From assembly GCF_014873485.1 (NCBI RefSeq), contig NZ_JADBDT010000001.1, positions 2,108,001-2,172,000 on the forward strand: 64,000 nt of DNA. Direction: 5' to 3'. The DNA is from Sphingopyxis sp. OAS728. Lineage in GTDB: Bacteria > Pseudomonadota > Alphaproteobacteria > Sphingomonadales > Sphingomonadaceae. Below the pieces are notes generated by a model that was not told the origin of the DNA, made no database searches, and saw only the letters and a program-made list of their open reading frames with translations. Numbering within the stretch: the stretch's first letter is position 1; each line of letters opens with the position of its first letter. A program made the position numbers and the translations under genes. Shown piece by piece: positions 25,988 to 35,349 of this stretch.

Positions 25988-26911
25988 ATGAGCTTCGACC
26001 AGATTCGCCTCGACCGCCACGAAGGCATCGCGCTGCTGACGCTGCACCGCCCCGACCGGATGAACGCCTTTACCACCGAGATGATGCTGGAGATCGTCGC
26101 CGCACTCGACGAATGCGACGCCGACGACGGCGTGCGCGCGGTGGTCTTCACCGGATCGGGCGACCGCGCCTATTGCGCCGGCGCCGATCTCGGTCAGGGC
26201 GCCGCGACCTTCGATTATGACAAGCGCACCGACAAGCAGGCGATCCTGCCGGGCGGCATGTCGGCGAGCCCGGTCGCCGAGGATGGCACGATCGACTGGT
26301 CGCACCCTCTGATCCGCGATTCGGGCGGGCGCGTGTCGATGCGCATCTTCGACTGCAAGAAGCCCGTCCTGGGGGCGATCAACGGCGCCGCGGTCGGCAT
26401 CGGCGCGACGATGACCTTGTCGATGGATGCGCGCCTCGCGAGCGAGACCGCACGCTATGGCTTCGTCTTCGCGCGCCGCGGGATCGTCCCCGAGGCCGCG
26501 TCGAGCTGGTTCCTGCCGCGCCTCGTCGGCATCCAGAACGCCGTCGACTGGTGTTACTCGGGGCGGCTGATCGACGCCGCCGAGGCGCATGAAAAGGGCC
26601 TCGTCCAGTCCGTCCACGCCCCCGGCGACCTGATCGACGCGGCGATCGCCAAGGCGCGCGAGCTCACCGATCACAGCGCGCCGGTGTCGGTCGCGCTCAC
26701 CCGCCACATGCTGTGGCGCATGCTCGGCGCGCCGCACCCGATGAGCGCGCATCGCTGGGACAGCCGCGCGATCTTTGCGCGCGGACGTAGCGCCGATGCG
26801 GCCGAGGGCGTGTCGAGCTTCCTCGAAAAGCGCCCCGCGAATTTCACCGTCAGCGTCGCGAACGATTACCCCTGGTTCGCCGAGTTCGAGGATACCCCGC
26901 CCTATAGCTGA
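25988..26911 (+). CDS. Enoyl-CoA hydratase/isomerase family (crotonase) protein
   Basis: 307 residues. Crotonase features: VVFTGSGDRAYCAGADLGQG (oxyanion hole, CoA contact), AINGAAVGIGATMTLSMDARLAS, and a conserved RRGIVPEAASSWFLPR. The Glu in VPEA is a catalytic candidate. GGAGAGAG precedes the ATG. The exact substrate is unknown; it is long for a hydratase and carries an insert around residues 70-110. Confidence 0.9.
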   Translation: MSFDQIRLDRHEGIALLTLHRPDRMNAFTTEMMLEIVAALDECDADDGVRAVVFTGSGDRAYCAGADLGQGAATFDYDKRTDKQAILPGGMSASPVAEDGTIDWSHPLIRDSGGRVSMRIFDCKKPVLGAINGAAVGIGATMTLSMDARLASETARYGFVFARRGIVPEAASSWFLPRLVGIQNAVDWCYSGRLIDAAEAHEKGLVQSVHAPGDLIDAAIAKARELTDHSAPVSVALTRHMLWRMLGAPHPMSAHRWDSRAIFARGRSADAAEGVSSFLEKRPANFTVSVANDYPWFAEFEDTPPYS

Positions 26912-26915
26912 GCGG

Positions 26916-27131
26916 TCAGCTCGCCGCGCCGCCGCGCTTCCTGAAATAGGGCCGGAAGAACATGTAGAGGCCCGAGAATATCAGCAGGAAAAGCGGCGGC
27001 AGCGGCAGGTAATAGACCCACTGCGCGGGCTCCTGCCCCGCCCCGAGTATCACGAAAATGGCGAGCACGATCGCCGAAAAGATAATCGATACCCAGCGGT
27101 GGAATTGCCGGATCCACAGACTCCAGTTCAT
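26916..27131 (-). CDS. Small membrane protein
   Basis: 71 residues with two hydrophobic helices (about 10-30 and 38-60) and a basic tail. WIRQFHRWVSIIFSAIV resembles the first helix of PepSY-type proteins, but it is too short to assign. GAGGAT lies before the ATG. It follows the SRPBCC gene by 18 bases, so it belongs to the ArsR operon. Confidence 0.75.
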   Translation of the reverse strand: MNWSLWIRQFHRWVSIIFSAIVLAIFVILGAGQEPAQWVYYLPLPPLFLLIFSGLYMFFRPYFRKRGGAAS

Positions 27132-27149
27132 GATATCCTCCCTGTTTGA

Positions 27150-27575
27150 TTATGCATTGAGACCCGCGACGGCCTTCTCGAGATTTTCGAGATGAATCTT
27201 CCAACCAGCCTTGGCGCCGCCGAACGCCTGCTTCTGGTCGGGACGGAAACCGACCTGCTCCATACGCAGCAGCGTTCCCGCGGCCGTCGGCTCGAGCGTG
27301 AAGGTCACTTTGCTGTCGAGCCGGTACGCCGGATCGTCGTGCGCGTAATTCCATGTGTAGGACAGCATCCGGCCCGGATCGACGTCGAGGATTTCGCAGT
27401 CGACATGGCCCCAGTCGCCGCGCAGCTGGAAGTGGTGACCGAGGTCGAGGCCGAAGTCATTCTTCATCAGCCATTCCTCGATCAGATGCTGCGTCGTCAG
27501 CGCGCGCCAGATCTTTTCGGGCGGATGCGGAATCTCACGCTCCACGGTCACGCTGCGCACGTCGGTATCGTTCAT
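27150..27575 (-). CDS. SRPBCC / AHSA1-like domain protein
   Basis: 141 residues from ATG 27575, which overlaps the ArsR stop as ATGA; a longer upstream start inside arsR is rejected. It has VEREIPHPPEKIWRALTTQHLIEEWLM and a C-terminal GWKIHLENLEKAV, typical of activator-of-Hsp90-like START-fold proteins. Such genes often sit after an ArsR regulator; the ligand is unknown. Confidence 0.9.
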   Translation of the reverse strand: MNDTDVRSVTVEREIPHPPEKIWRALTTQHLIEEWLMKNDFGLDLGHHFQLRGDWGHVDCEILDVDPGRMLSYTWNYAHDDPAYRLDSKVTFTLEPTAAGTLLRMEQVGFRPDQKQAFGGAKAGWKIHLENLEKAVAGLNA

Positions 27576-27895
27576 TGATCCATCCTCTTGAGCAAATCTT
27601 CGAGATCGTCGAACCGCGCTTCCCAGAAACGGTTCATGCGCCCCGTCCAATCGACGAGCGGCGCGAGCGCGCGCTGCTGCGCGCTGTAATGCGTCTGGCG
27701 TCCCTCGTGCCGGTCGAGCACGAGCCCCGCCTGCTTGAGGATGCCGAGATGTTTGGACACCGCGGGCTGCGAAATGCCGGCGCCCGCGGTGAGCGCGCCG
27801 ACCGTCTGTTCACCGTCGAGGCAAAGCCGTTCGAAGATCGCGCGCCGGCTGGGATCGGCGAGCGCCTTGAAGAGAAGGTCGGGGGACGACTGCAC
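27572..27895 (-). CDS. ArsR family transcriptional regulator
   Basis: 107 residues, winged HTH: LFKALADPSRRAIFERLCLDGEQTVGALT, then GISQPAVSKHLGILKQAGLV as recognition helix. GTG start. No ArsR metal-binding ELCVCDL cysteines, so it is the SRPBCC-associated kind rather than a metal sensor. A palindromic region at 27898-27944 in front of it is a likely autoregulatory operator. Confidence 0.92.
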   Translation of the reverse strand: MQSSPDLLFKALADPSRRAIFERLCLDGEQTVGALTAGAGISQPAVSKHLGILKQAGLVLDRHEGRQTHYSAQQRALAPLVDWTGRMNRFWEARFDDLEDLLKRMDQ

Positions 27896-27897
27896 TA

Positions 27898-27944
27898 ATC
27901 CATAACTCCGTGGCTATGGATAATCCCATAACCATTGAGTTATG
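27898..27944. promoter_or_regulatory. Overlapping inverted repeats before the ArsR gene
   Basis: CATAACTC (27901-27908) pairs with GAGTTATG (27937-27944), and ATCCATA (27898-27904) pairs with TATGGAT (27915-27921). They lie directly upstream of the ArsR GTG, where a dimeric repressor would bind. The role is inferred. Confidence 0.6.
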
Positions 27945-27964
27945 AATGTGTCAAGCCCGGCCTA

Positions 27965-29596
27965 TCAGGCAGCGTCGTATCGCCGCCTTCCGCGCATCGC
28001 AGTCATGCTGTGCGTATTCTTCAGCGCAAGCGAACGCGCGCGGATCGTCTCGACGCTGTGCCAGTTTGCCGTCACCCGCTCGGGGGTGAATTGCACCGTC
28101 ACATAGCCGCGATCCTCGGTATTTGCCCATTTGAGCTGCGGCGACGAACGGCGCAGCGCCGCGACGCGCGTCTCGTTGGTCGCACCCTTGATGTAGCTTT
28201 CATAGCCCGGCGAGGTGACGCTCTGCCCCGCGATCTCGATCCCCGCAGGCCGACCGTCTTCCGCAAGGTCGAGCGCCCAGGCGTTGTGCGTGTCGCCGGT
28301 CAGCGTGACGAGGTCGGCATCGGCGCGCTGCGCCGCGGCGAGCAGGCGGCTACGCGCGGCGGGATAACCGTCCCACGCGTCGAGGTTGAGCGGCAGTCCG
28401 GCCTTCGCCGCGAGCTGCCCCGCCTCGACGCGGCGACGGATATAGTCGGGCTGCTCGCCGCCGAACCAGTCGCGCGTTTCGGGCGGGGTGAAGATCGTGC
28501 CCATCACCACCTGCTGCGCGCAGACCTGCCAGCGCGTCCCCGCTTTGGTCGACGCCGCGAACCCGTCGAACAGCCATTTCTCTTGGCTTGCGCCGAGCAT
28601 CTGGCGCGCCGGGTCGCGATAGGCGGTCTCGGCAAAGGCTTTGAGCTTCGCGGCGGCATCGCCGCCGCCGGCAATAATCTCGTCGACTTCGAACTGCCGG
28701 TCGCGCGCCGTCACGCGCGTTTCGGGGAGGAAGATCGTCGCAAGGTCGCCAACCTGATACTGGCGCCAGCGCGTGTCGGCGACGGGCATCCACTCATGAT
28801 AGGCGCGTTCGGCGGCAGCCATGCGCGCGGGCCATTCGCCTTCGCCCTCATTGTGATTTTCGGCGCCGCCCTTCCAGACGTCGTTCGCAAATTCATGATC
28901 GTCCCACTGGGCGATCATCGGGAACAGCTGATGCAGCTTCTGCAGATCGGGATCGGCGCGATAGGCGGCATAGCGGAGGCGATAATCGGCGAGCGCGACA
29001 ATCTCGTGCGCGGGCTGGATCTCGCGCCCGGGCAGCGCGTCCTTTGCTGCGGGATAGTCGCCGGCCTTATATTCATAAAGATAGTCGCCGACATGCGCGA
29101 CGAGATCGATGTCGCCGCGCGCCGCGGCATGGCCATAGGCGGTGAACCAGCCGAACGGCATGTTCGAGCAGGAAAAGAGCGCCAGATTGAACGCTTTGGT
29201 CGACCCCTGCGGCAAGGTGCGCGTGCGGCCGGTCACCGATTTGGTGCCGTCGGGCGCGACAAAGCGATAATGATACCAGCGGCCGGGCTTGAGCCCGTCG
29301 ACGACCAGCTTGGCGGTATGATCGCGCTCGCCCGCCGCAACGACGCTGCCGCCCGCAACGACCTTCGAAAAATCCTCGCTTTCCGACAATTCGGCGGTCA
29401 GCGTCGTATCGTTCGCCGCGGCGTAGCGCGTCCAGAGCAGCACCGAGTTCGGACCCGGCTCGCCGCTGGCGACGCCGTGGGTAAAGCCCTGCGCCATCGC
29501 CGCGCGCGCCGCGCCGGGCAGCGACAGCGCCGCGAGCCCCGCCGTGCCGAGCTTGATGAGCAAACGGCGATCGATTTCGTTCCACAGCTGATGCAT
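27965..29596 (-). CDS. PhoD-type alkaline phosphatase/phosphodiesterase, Tat-exported
   Basis: 543 residues. The N-terminus has a twin-arginine signal (DRRLLIKLGTAGLAALSLPG). Metal-site motifs of PhoD enzymes are present: HVGDYLYEY, AQWDDHEFANDVW and LTGDTHNAW, with an N-terminal PhoD_N domain (FTHGVASGEPGPNSVLLWTR). PhoD enzymes are Ca/Fe-dependent phosphodiesterases in the periplasm. It stands as a single minus-strand gene. Confidence 0.93.
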   Translation of the reverse strand: MHQLWNEIDRRLLIKLGTAGLAALSLPGAARAAMAQGFTHGVASGEPGPNSVLLWTRYAAANDTTLTAELSESEDFSKVVAGGSVVAAGERDHTAKLVVDGLKPGRWYHYRFVAPDGTKSVTGRTRTLPQGSTKAFNLALFSCSNMPFGWFTAYGHAAARGDIDLVAHVGDYLYEYKAGDYPAAKDALPGREIQPAHEIVALADYRLRYAAYRADPDLQKLHQLFPMIAQWDDHEFANDVWKGGAENHNEGEGEWPARMAAAERAYHEWMPVADTRWRQYQVGDLATIFLPETRVTARDRQFEVDEIIAGGGDAAAKLKAFAETAYRDPARQMLGASQEKWLFDGFAASTKAGTRWQVCAQQVVMGTIFTPPETRDWFGGEQPDYIRRRVEAGQLAAKAGLPLNLDAWDGYPAARSRLLAAAQRADADLVTLTGDTHNAWALDLAEDGRPAGIEIAGQSVTSPGYESYIKGATNETRVAALRRSSPQLKWANTEDRGYVTVQFTPERVTANWHSVETIRARSLALKNTHSMTAMRGRRRYDAA

Positions 29597-29663
29597 CGCA
29601 TATTCTCCCGCGTCGCCGGGTCTGTGGCCCGTCTTTGTTACAGCTTTGCGCTCGCCCCGGCCG

Positions 29664-30800
29664 CTATCCGCTGATCCCGAGCGCGAGCAGCAGCAGCATG
29701 AACCAGATCACCGCAAACAGGCTGAAAAAAAGCAGCAAGGTCGCGCGCACGAGCGAACCGAAGCGCGACGAACGATAGGCGTCGCGGAGTTGGCGATACA
29801 TATGGAACGGCACATAGAGCATCGCGAGGAAGGTCGCCATATCGCCGAAGATCGTGAGGTTCAGAAGGCGTACCACGACGAACAGGAGCAGCATGAAGCT
29901 GATCGAATAAGTGACGAAGACGAAATGGTCGTAGGTGTGGAAGCGACGGCTGAACGGAAAGAGCAGCCACATTAAGGGCAGCGACAGCGGGATCAGCGCC
30001 CAGGCGAATTTATAGGCGTTCGCCTGTAGCTTGTAGAGAACAAGCGCCGGGTTCGCGAACGCCTTTTTGAGACCATGGTCGATGAACGGAACGCCCGTAT
30101 CGATCTTGTTCTGCGAGATGAAATTGGCGCTTGTGAGCGCCTGCTCGGCGGGATCCTCCAACACCGGTGGCCCCGCGGCGCGGTCGGCCGCGCGCTCGGT
30201 CTTGCTGCGGCTGCGCGCGACGCCGAGATAGTCGGCGCTTTTCTGGAGCACGTCGCGTTCGGCCTCCAGCTCGCGGCGTTGGTCGGCGGGCAGATCCTTT
30301 TTGACCAGTTCGGCGTCCACCCGGTCGACCTCGGCCTGCATGCTGTCCTTGATCGCGGTCGTGCGCGTCTGTTCGGCCGCCGCCTTGTTCAGCCCCTCGC
30401 CGAAACCGCCGCCGCTGCCGACCATCGCGAGCACCGCATAGGTCAGGAAGACCGCGAACAGGAACAGTGCGAGCGGTGAAATGAAGCGCGCTCGCTCGCC
30501 ATGGATATAGCGACGCGTCAAGTCGCCCGGCCGCCAGCTGAGGAGCGGCAGCGTGTTCCAGATCTTGCCCTCGAAATGGAAGATCGCGTGGACCAGATCG
30601 TGCCCGATCGCGCCGAAACTGCGGTGCACGTCGGCGCGCTGGCCGCAATGATGGCAGTGCGACCCCGCTAGGCTGGTGCCGCAGTTCAGGCAGCGCAGGC
30701 CGGCATGCGCCGCGCCATCTCCCCCATGATGCGGCTCGACCGCACGCGCCGCCAAACCGGCAGTCACCGCCGCCCCGATGCCTTCGATATCCCCTGTCAT
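29664..30800 (-). CDS. DUF3667 membrane protein with N-terminal zinc ribbon
   Basis: 378 residues from ATG 30800; longer in-frame starts lie antisense inside proA and are rejected. A zinc-ribbon CLNCGTSLAGSHCHHCGQRA is followed by the DUF3667-type HRSFGAIGHDLVHAIFHFEGKIW. Four or five transmembrane helices follow, with a coiled-coil loop (about residues 150-215) between the first and the later helices. Function unknown. It diverges from proA, 79 bases away. Confidence 0.88.
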   Translation of the reverse strand: MTGDIEGIGAAVTAGLAARAVEPHHGGDGAAHAGLRCLNCGTSLAGSHCHHCGQRADVHRSFGAIGHDLVHAIFHFEGKIWNTLPLLSWRPGDLTRRYIHGERARFISPLALFLFAVFLTYAVLAMVGSGGGFGEGLNKAAAEQTRTTAIKDSMQAEVDRVDAELVKKDLPADQRRELEAERDVLQKSADYLGVARSRSKTERAADRAAGPPVLEDPAEQALTSANFISQNKIDTGVPFIDHGLKKAFANPALVLYKLQANAYKFAWALIPLSLPLMWLLFPFSRRFHTYDHFVFVTYSISFMLLLFVVVRLLNLTIFGDMATFLAMLYVPFHMYRQLRDAYRSSRFGSLVRATLLLFFSLFAVIWFMLLLLALGISG

Positions 30801-30879
30801 GCTGCCCTGCCTAAAGGCGTGCGAGGCGCCACGCAACGGGACTTTCGCGGCCCGTACAAAGCGTGATAGTGGCAGCGCC

Positions 30880-32166
30880 ATGAACGCCGAAGCCCTCACC
30901 GCCCCGCCGATGCCCGGCGACGCCGCCGCCCTGATCGCCGACATGGGCGCGCATGCGCGCGCCGCGTCGAAGGTGCTCGCGCAGGCGCCGACCGCCGACA
31001 AGGCGGCCGGACTGGTTGCAGCGGCGGCGCAAATCCGTGCGCGGACGGCCGACATCCTCGCCGCCAATGCCGAGGATATGGCGGCCGGACAGAAGAATGG
31101 ACTGTCGGGTGCGATGCTCGACCGGCTGCGGCTCGACGAAGGCCGGCTCGCGAGCATCGCGGACGCGATCGACGATGTGGCGGCGCTGCCCGATCCGTCG
31201 GGCGCCGAAATCGACCGCGTGACGCGGCCCAACGGCCTGGTGCTGAGCCGCGTGCGCGTGCCCTTGGGCGTCGTCGGCATCATCTATGAAAGCCGCCCCA
31301 ATGTGACCGCCGATGCCGCCGCGCTCGGCCTGATGTCGGGCAATGCGGTGATCCTGCGCGGCGGCAGCGAGGCGGTGCATTCGAACCGCGCCATTCACGC
31401 GGCCTTCGCCGCGGGGTTCGTCGCGGCAGGCCTGCCCGCCGATGCGGTGCAGCTCGTCCCGACGCAGGACCGCGCCGCAGTCGGCGCGATGCTCCGCGCG
31501 CAGGGGCTGATCGACATCATCATCCCGCGCGGCGGCAAGGGCCTCGTCGCGCGCGTGCAGGACGAGGCGCGCGTGCCCGTGCTCGCGCATCTCGACGGCA
31601 TCAACCACCTCTATATCGACGGCGCCGCCGATCCGGCGAAAGCGGTCGAGCTCGCGGTCAACGCCAAGATGCGCCGCACCGGCGTTTGCGGCGCGACCGA
31701 AACGATCCTGATCGACCGCGCCTATCCTGCGCCGCTCGCGATCGTCGACGCGCTGGTCAAGGCCGGCTGCGAAGTGCGCGGCGACAAGGCGGTGGCTGCG
31801 CTGAGCCCGCATGTCGACGCGGCATCGGCGGGCGACTGGGACACCGAATATCTCGACGCGATCGTCTCTATCGCGATGGTCGACGGCCTCGCCGGCGCGC
31901 TCGCGCATATCGACGCGCATTCGAGCAAGCACACCGACGCGATCGTCACCGAGGACGCCGCGATCGCCGAACGCTTCCTGAGCGGCGTCGACAGCGCGAT
32001 CGTGATGCACAATGCCTCGACGCAATTCGCCGACGGCGGCGAATTCGGCCTCGGCGCCGAGATCGGTATCGCCACCGGCCGCCTCCACGCGCGCGGCCCC
32101 GTCGCGCTTGAGGGGCTTACGACGTATAAATGGCTGGTGCGCGGTACGGGGCAGGTGCGGCCGTGA
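30880..32166 (+). CDS. proA: Gamma-glutamyl phosphate reductase ProA
   Basis: 428 residues from ATG 30880. Aldehyde-dehydrogenase fold with VPLGVVGIIYESRPNVT, the catalytic cysteine in RTGVCGATETIL, and a C-terminal FGLGAEIGIAT. It makes glutamate semialdehyde in proline synthesis. proB is not adjacent. It opens a string of overlapping plus-strand genes that runs to coq7. Confidence 0.96.
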   Translation: MNAEALTAPPMPGDAAALIADMGAHARAASKVLAQAPTADKAAGLVAAAAQIRARTADILAANAEDMAAGQKNGLSGAMLDRLRLDEGRLASIADAIDDVAALPDPSGAEIDRVTRPNGLVLSRVRVPLGVVGIIYESRPNVTADAAALGLMSGNAVILRGGSEAVHSNRAIHAAFAAGFVAAGLPADAVQLVPTQDRAAVGAMLRAQGLIDIIIPRGGKGLVARVQDEARVPVLAHLDGINHLYIDGAADPAKAVELAVNAKMRRTGVCGATETILIDRAYPAPLAIVDALVKAGCEVRGDKAVAALSPHVDAASAGDWDTEYLDAIVSIAMVDGLAGALAHIDAHSSKHTDAIVTEDAAIAERFLSGVDSAIVMHNASTQFADGGEFGLGAEIGIATGRLHARGPVALEGLTTYKWLVRGTGQVRP

Positions 32167-32510
32167 CCGATCATATCCGCTTGTGGCGCCCCGTAGGTCC
32201 GGACGAATTATTGCTTATTGCCAGAAGCGGGATGAAAGAGTTTCCGCCACGCTTGCCTGAACAGCCAATCTTTTATCCGGTCACGACGTTAGGATATGCA
32301 GTAAAGATCGCGCGGGATTGGAACGTCCCCGCGTCCGGTTCGGGATTTGTGACCGAATTTGACGTCTCGGCGGAGTATCTTGCCAGCTATCGTGTCGAAC
32401 AGGCCGGCGGCAGCGAGCATGAAGAATATTGGATACCGGCCGAAGACGTGCCTCGCTTCAACGATGCGATCCACGGTCATATCAGGGTGGTGAAGTCATT
32501 CCCCGAATGA
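32163..32510 (+). CDS. Conserved hypothetical protein
   Basis: 115 residues from GTG 32163, which overlaps the proA stop as GTGA. It begins TDHIRLWRPVGPDELLLIARSG and contains PPRLPEQPIFYPV and EYWIPAEDVPRFND. I recognise this as a widespread small protein of unknown function. It overlaps nadD by ATGA. It is atypically AT-rich for this stretch. Confidence 0.82.
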   Translation: MTDHIRLWRPVGPDELLLIARSGMKEFPPRLPEQPIFYPVTTLGYAVKIARDWNVPASGSGFVTEFDVSAEYLASYRVEQAGGSEHEEYWIPAEDVPRFNDAIHGHIRVVKSFPE

Positions 32511-33160
32511 TCCCCACCGGCCTCCTCGGCGGCAGCTTCAATCCCGCGCATGGCGGGCATCGCGCGATCAGCCTGAATGCGATCGACGCGCTCGGGCTGA
32601 GCGAATTGTGGTGGCTCGTCTCGCCCGGCAATCCGCTCAAGCCCAAGGCGGGCATGGCTTCGCTCCCCGCGCGCCTCGGTTCGGCGCAGCACATCGCGCG
32701 GCGGTCGCCGATTCGGGCAACCGCGATCGAGGCCGAACTCGGCACGCGCTACACGATCGACACGCTCAAAAAGCTCGTCCGCCGTTACCCGAACCGGCAG
32801 TTCATCTGGATCATGGGGGCCGACAATCTGGTCCAGCTGCCCCAATGGCGCGACTGGCGGGGGATTGCCCGACTCATGCCGATTGCGGTTATCGCGCGTC
32901 CGGGCTATAATGACCGCGCCCATGCAAGACGTGCGATGGGATGGCTGCGGCGATTTGTCCGGCCCGCAGACCAGAAGAAGCATTGGACGGACTGGAGACC
33001 GCCCGCCCTCGTGTTCCTGCGTTTTTCGCCCGATGTGCGATCCGCAACTGCGATACGGCAGGCCAACCCCCGCTGGTTCGAACGCTATGAAGGCCGCGCC
33101 CTGCGCGACCCGCTGACGCGTTCGCGGCTTGTGGACACGAACAGGAAAGGACGCATTTGA
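32507..33160 (+). CDS. nadD: Nicotinate-nucleotide adenylyltransferase NadD
   Basis: 217 residues from ATG 32507 (ATGA overlap with the upstream gene). The nucleotidyltransferase signatures are clear: GLLGGSFNPAHGGHR (the H/TxGH-type site) and SATAIR near the C-terminus, with IMGADNLVQLPQWRDW. It converts nicotinate mononucleotide to deamido-NAD. It overlaps rsfS, the common alphaproteobacterial nadD-rsfS-rlmH order. Confidence 0.95.
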   Translation: MIPTGLLGGSFNPAHGGHRAISLNAIDALGLSELWWLVSPGNPLKPKAGMASLPARLGSAQHIARRSPIRATAIEAELGTRYTIDTLKKLVRRYPNRQFIWIMGADNLVQLPQWRDWRGIARLMPIAVIARPGYNDRAHARRAMGWLRRFVRPADQKKHWTDWRPPALVFLRFSPDVRSATAIRQANPRWFERYEGRALRDPLTRSRLVDTNRKGRI

Positions 33161-33555
33161 TCTCCGCAACCCAGGATGCCGCCAATGGCGCCGCATCCGC
33201 CAATGACAGTGTGGATACGCTCCACGCGCTGATCCTCCACCAGCTGGACGAGGACCAGGCCCAGGAAACCATCTCCATCCCGCTTGCCGGTAAAAGCAGC
33301 ATCGCCGATCATATGGTGATCGCGAGCGGCCGGTCGACGCGTCATGTCTCGGCCATCGCCGAGAAACTGGCACAGCGGATCAAGCAGGAAGCGGGCCGTC
33401 AGGTTCGCGTCGAAGGACTGCCCAATGCCGATTGGGTGCTGCTCGACGCGGGCGACGTCATCGTCCACCTGTTCCGTCCCGAGGTGCGTAGCTTCTACAA
33501 CCTCGAGCGCATGTGGTCGTTCGGCGACGCGCCGCCGGTCGCCGCCGCAAATTGA
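33157..33555 (+). CDS. rsfS: Ribosome silencing factor RsfS
   Basis: 132 residues from TTG 33157, with AAAGGA five to six bases upstream and TTGA overlap with nadD. It shows HMVIASGRSTRHVSAIAEKL and GLPNADWVLLDAGDVIVHLFRPEVRSFY (split here by position 80-110). RsfS binds ribosomal protein L14 and blocks subunit joining in starvation. The TTG start is supported by the ribosome-binding site, but a later GTG is possible. Confidence 0.93.
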   Translation: MISATQDAANGAASANDSVDTLHALILHQLDEDQAQETISIPLAGKSSIADHMVIASGRSTRHVSAIAEKLAQRIKQEAGRQVRVEGLPNADWVLLDAGDVIVHLFRPEVRSFYNLERMWSFGDAPPVAAAN

Positions 33556-33588
33556 CGCCTTAGCCTCGCTCAGGCTAGGCGAGGCGTC

Positions 33589-34017
33589 ATGTTGCTGCAC
33601 ATCATCGCGCGCGGGCGCATCGGGCGCGGGCCCGAGGCCGAGCTGGTCGAGCGCTATATGAAGCGCGTGACCTGGGCGCAGAAGATTTCGGAGCTTCCCG
33701 ACACCGGCGGGCGGATGCCTGCCGCGGCTGAAAATAGCCGCACCATCCTGCTCGACGAGGGCGGCGACCAGATGTCGTCGCTCGAATTCGCCAAATTGCT
33801 CGAAAAATGGCGCGACGGCGGCGTACGCGAGGCGCGCTTCTGCCTTGGCGCCGCCGACGGCTTCACGCCCGAGGAGCGCGAGGGCGCCGACAAAGTCATC
33901 GCCTTTGGCCGCGCGACCTGGCCGCATCTGATGGCGCGCGCGATGCTCGCCGAGCAATTGTGGCGCGCCACCAGCATCGTCGCGAACCACCCCTATCACC
34001 GCGAAGGCCGCCAGTGA
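33589..34017 (+). CDS. rlmH: 23S rRNA pseudouridine(1915) N3-methyltransferase RlmH
   Basis: 142 residues, SPOUT-fold. It has ARGRIGRGPEAELVERYMKR, ILLDEGGDQMSS and the knot sequence FCLGAADGF, ending EQLWRATSIVANHPYHR. It methylates pseudouridine 1915 in 23S rRNA. It follows rsfS by 33 bases and its stop overlaps the next GTG (GTGA). Confidence 0.96.
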   Translation: MLLHIIARGRIGRGPEAELVERYMKRVTWAQKISELPDTGGRMPAAAENSRTILLDEGGDQMSSLEFAKLLEKWRDGGVREARFCLGAADGFTPEEREGADKVIAFGRATWPHLMARAMLAEQLWRATSIVANHPYHREGRQ

Positions 34018-35228
34018 GACGCGCGTCTGCCACCTTGGCGATCGCGGCCCTTTTCGCGGGCGGTGCTCTTGCGGTGGCGCAAAGCGATATCTTCGATCCC
34101 GCCGCGATCGCCGAGCGCGAACGCGAGCAACTGCTCGGCGCGAAACAGCAGTCGGCGGCGGCGATGGCGCGCAGTGCGCTGCTCGAAAAACAGGCGCTGG
34201 CGGCAAGCAGCGAAGCCGACCGGCTGAAGAAACGCAGCGCAGCGCTCGCCGCCCGCATCCAGTCGGCCGAGGCCGATATCAGCGCGGGCGAGGCGCGCGT
34301 CGCGCTCGTCACCCGCCGCCTTTCCGCGCAGCGCGCGCGACTGGCGCAGCAGCAGCAGCCTTTGCTCGAACTCGCCGCGTCGCTCCAGCAACTGAGCCGC
34401 CAGCCGCCCGTCAGCGTCCTCGCGCAGCCGGGATCGCTCACCGACATGGTCCATGCGCGCGCAGTGATCGACGCCGCGATGCCGGTAATCGAGCGCCGCA
34501 CTGCGGGGGTTCGCCGCGAACTCGCGTCACTCGACACCACCCGGCGCCAGCAGGCGATCGCGCTGAAAGCACTCTCGTCGAGCAAGGCGCAGCTGGCGCA
34601 CCGCCGCGACGCGCTGACCCGGCTCGAAAACGAAGGTCGGCTGCGCTCGCGCGAGCTGATGAGCAGCGCGCAGCTCGAAGCCGACCGCGCGCTCGGGCTC
34701 GGCGAAAAGGCGCGCGATATCGTCGACTTGATGGACACGCTCGAAGCCGACGGCGCGGTGCGCGCCGAACTCGCGCAGCTTGCCGGTCCGCTGCCGCGCC
34801 CGCGCAATCCCGAGAGCAATATCGCCAGCGCCGCCCCGTCCGCCCCCGCCGAGGCCGAGCTGACGCAGGGCGCCTATCGCCTGCCCGTCGTCGGGCGCAT
34901 CGTCGCCGGGCTGGGCGAGGTCAATGAAAGCGGCGTGCGCTCGCGCGGCGTGACGATCGCGGCGCGCCCTGGCGGCCAGGTCGTCGCCCCCGCCCCCGGC
35001 CGCGTCGGCTTCGCCGGCGATTATCGCGGCTATGGCAAGATCGTGATCATCGACCATGGCGGCGGCTGGGTCTCGCTCCTCACCGGGATGATCGCGCTGT
35101 CGGTCGGGGTCGGCGACACGCTCGATGCCGGGGCCCCGATCGGCCGCGCCGGGTCCGACGACAGCCGCATCACCGTCGAACTCCGCCGCGCCGGACGGCC
35201 GGTCGATATCGTCGCGATGATCGGTTAA
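34014..35228 (+). CDS. EnvC-like murein hydrolase activator with degenerate LytM (M23) domain
   Basis: 404 residues from GTG 34014 (GTGA overlap with rlmH). Signal peptide RASATLAIAALFAGGALAVAQ, long coiled coil (about 30-260), then a C-terminal M23/LytM fold (GDYRGYGKIVIIDHGGGWVSLL). The metal ligands of active M23 peptidases (HxxxD and HxH) are not complete: the final histidine is replaced in LLTGM. That matches EnvC, which activates amidases rather than cutting peptidoglycan. The next gene encodes the CtpA protease, a frequent neighbour. Confidence 0.9.
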   Translation: MRRASATLAIAALFAGGALAVAQSDIFDPAAIAEREREQLLGAKQQSAAAMARSALLEKQALAASSEADRLKKRSAALAARIQSAEADISAGEARVALVTRRLSAQRARLAQQQQPLLELAASLQQLSRQPPVSVLAQPGSLTDMVHARAVIDAAMPVIERRTAGVRRELASLDTTRRQQAIALKALSSSKAQLAHRRDALTRLENEGRLRSRELMSSAQLEADRALGLGEKARDIVDLMDTLEADGAVRAELAQLAGPLPRPRNPESNIASAAPSAPAEAELTQGAYRLPVVGRIVAGLGEVNESGVRSRGVTIAARPGGQVVAPAPGRVGFAGDYRGYGKIVIIDHGGGWVSLLTGMIALSVGVGDTLDAGAPIGRAGSDDSRITVELRRAGRPVDIVAMIG

Positions 35229-35349
35229 TCATCCGTTCGGCCCCCGTCCTGCATAGGGATGCACCGCTTGACGCCCGCATATTTGCGTAGGAGGATGGCG
35301 CGCCGGGGATTATAAGGCGGGATTGCTCTCGCGTGACTGAAAGACGCCC

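Noticed and set aside
30811..32088. Long minus-strand frame opposite proA
   Set aside because: Antisense shadow; composition is His/Arg/Asp-rich and nothing like a known protein.
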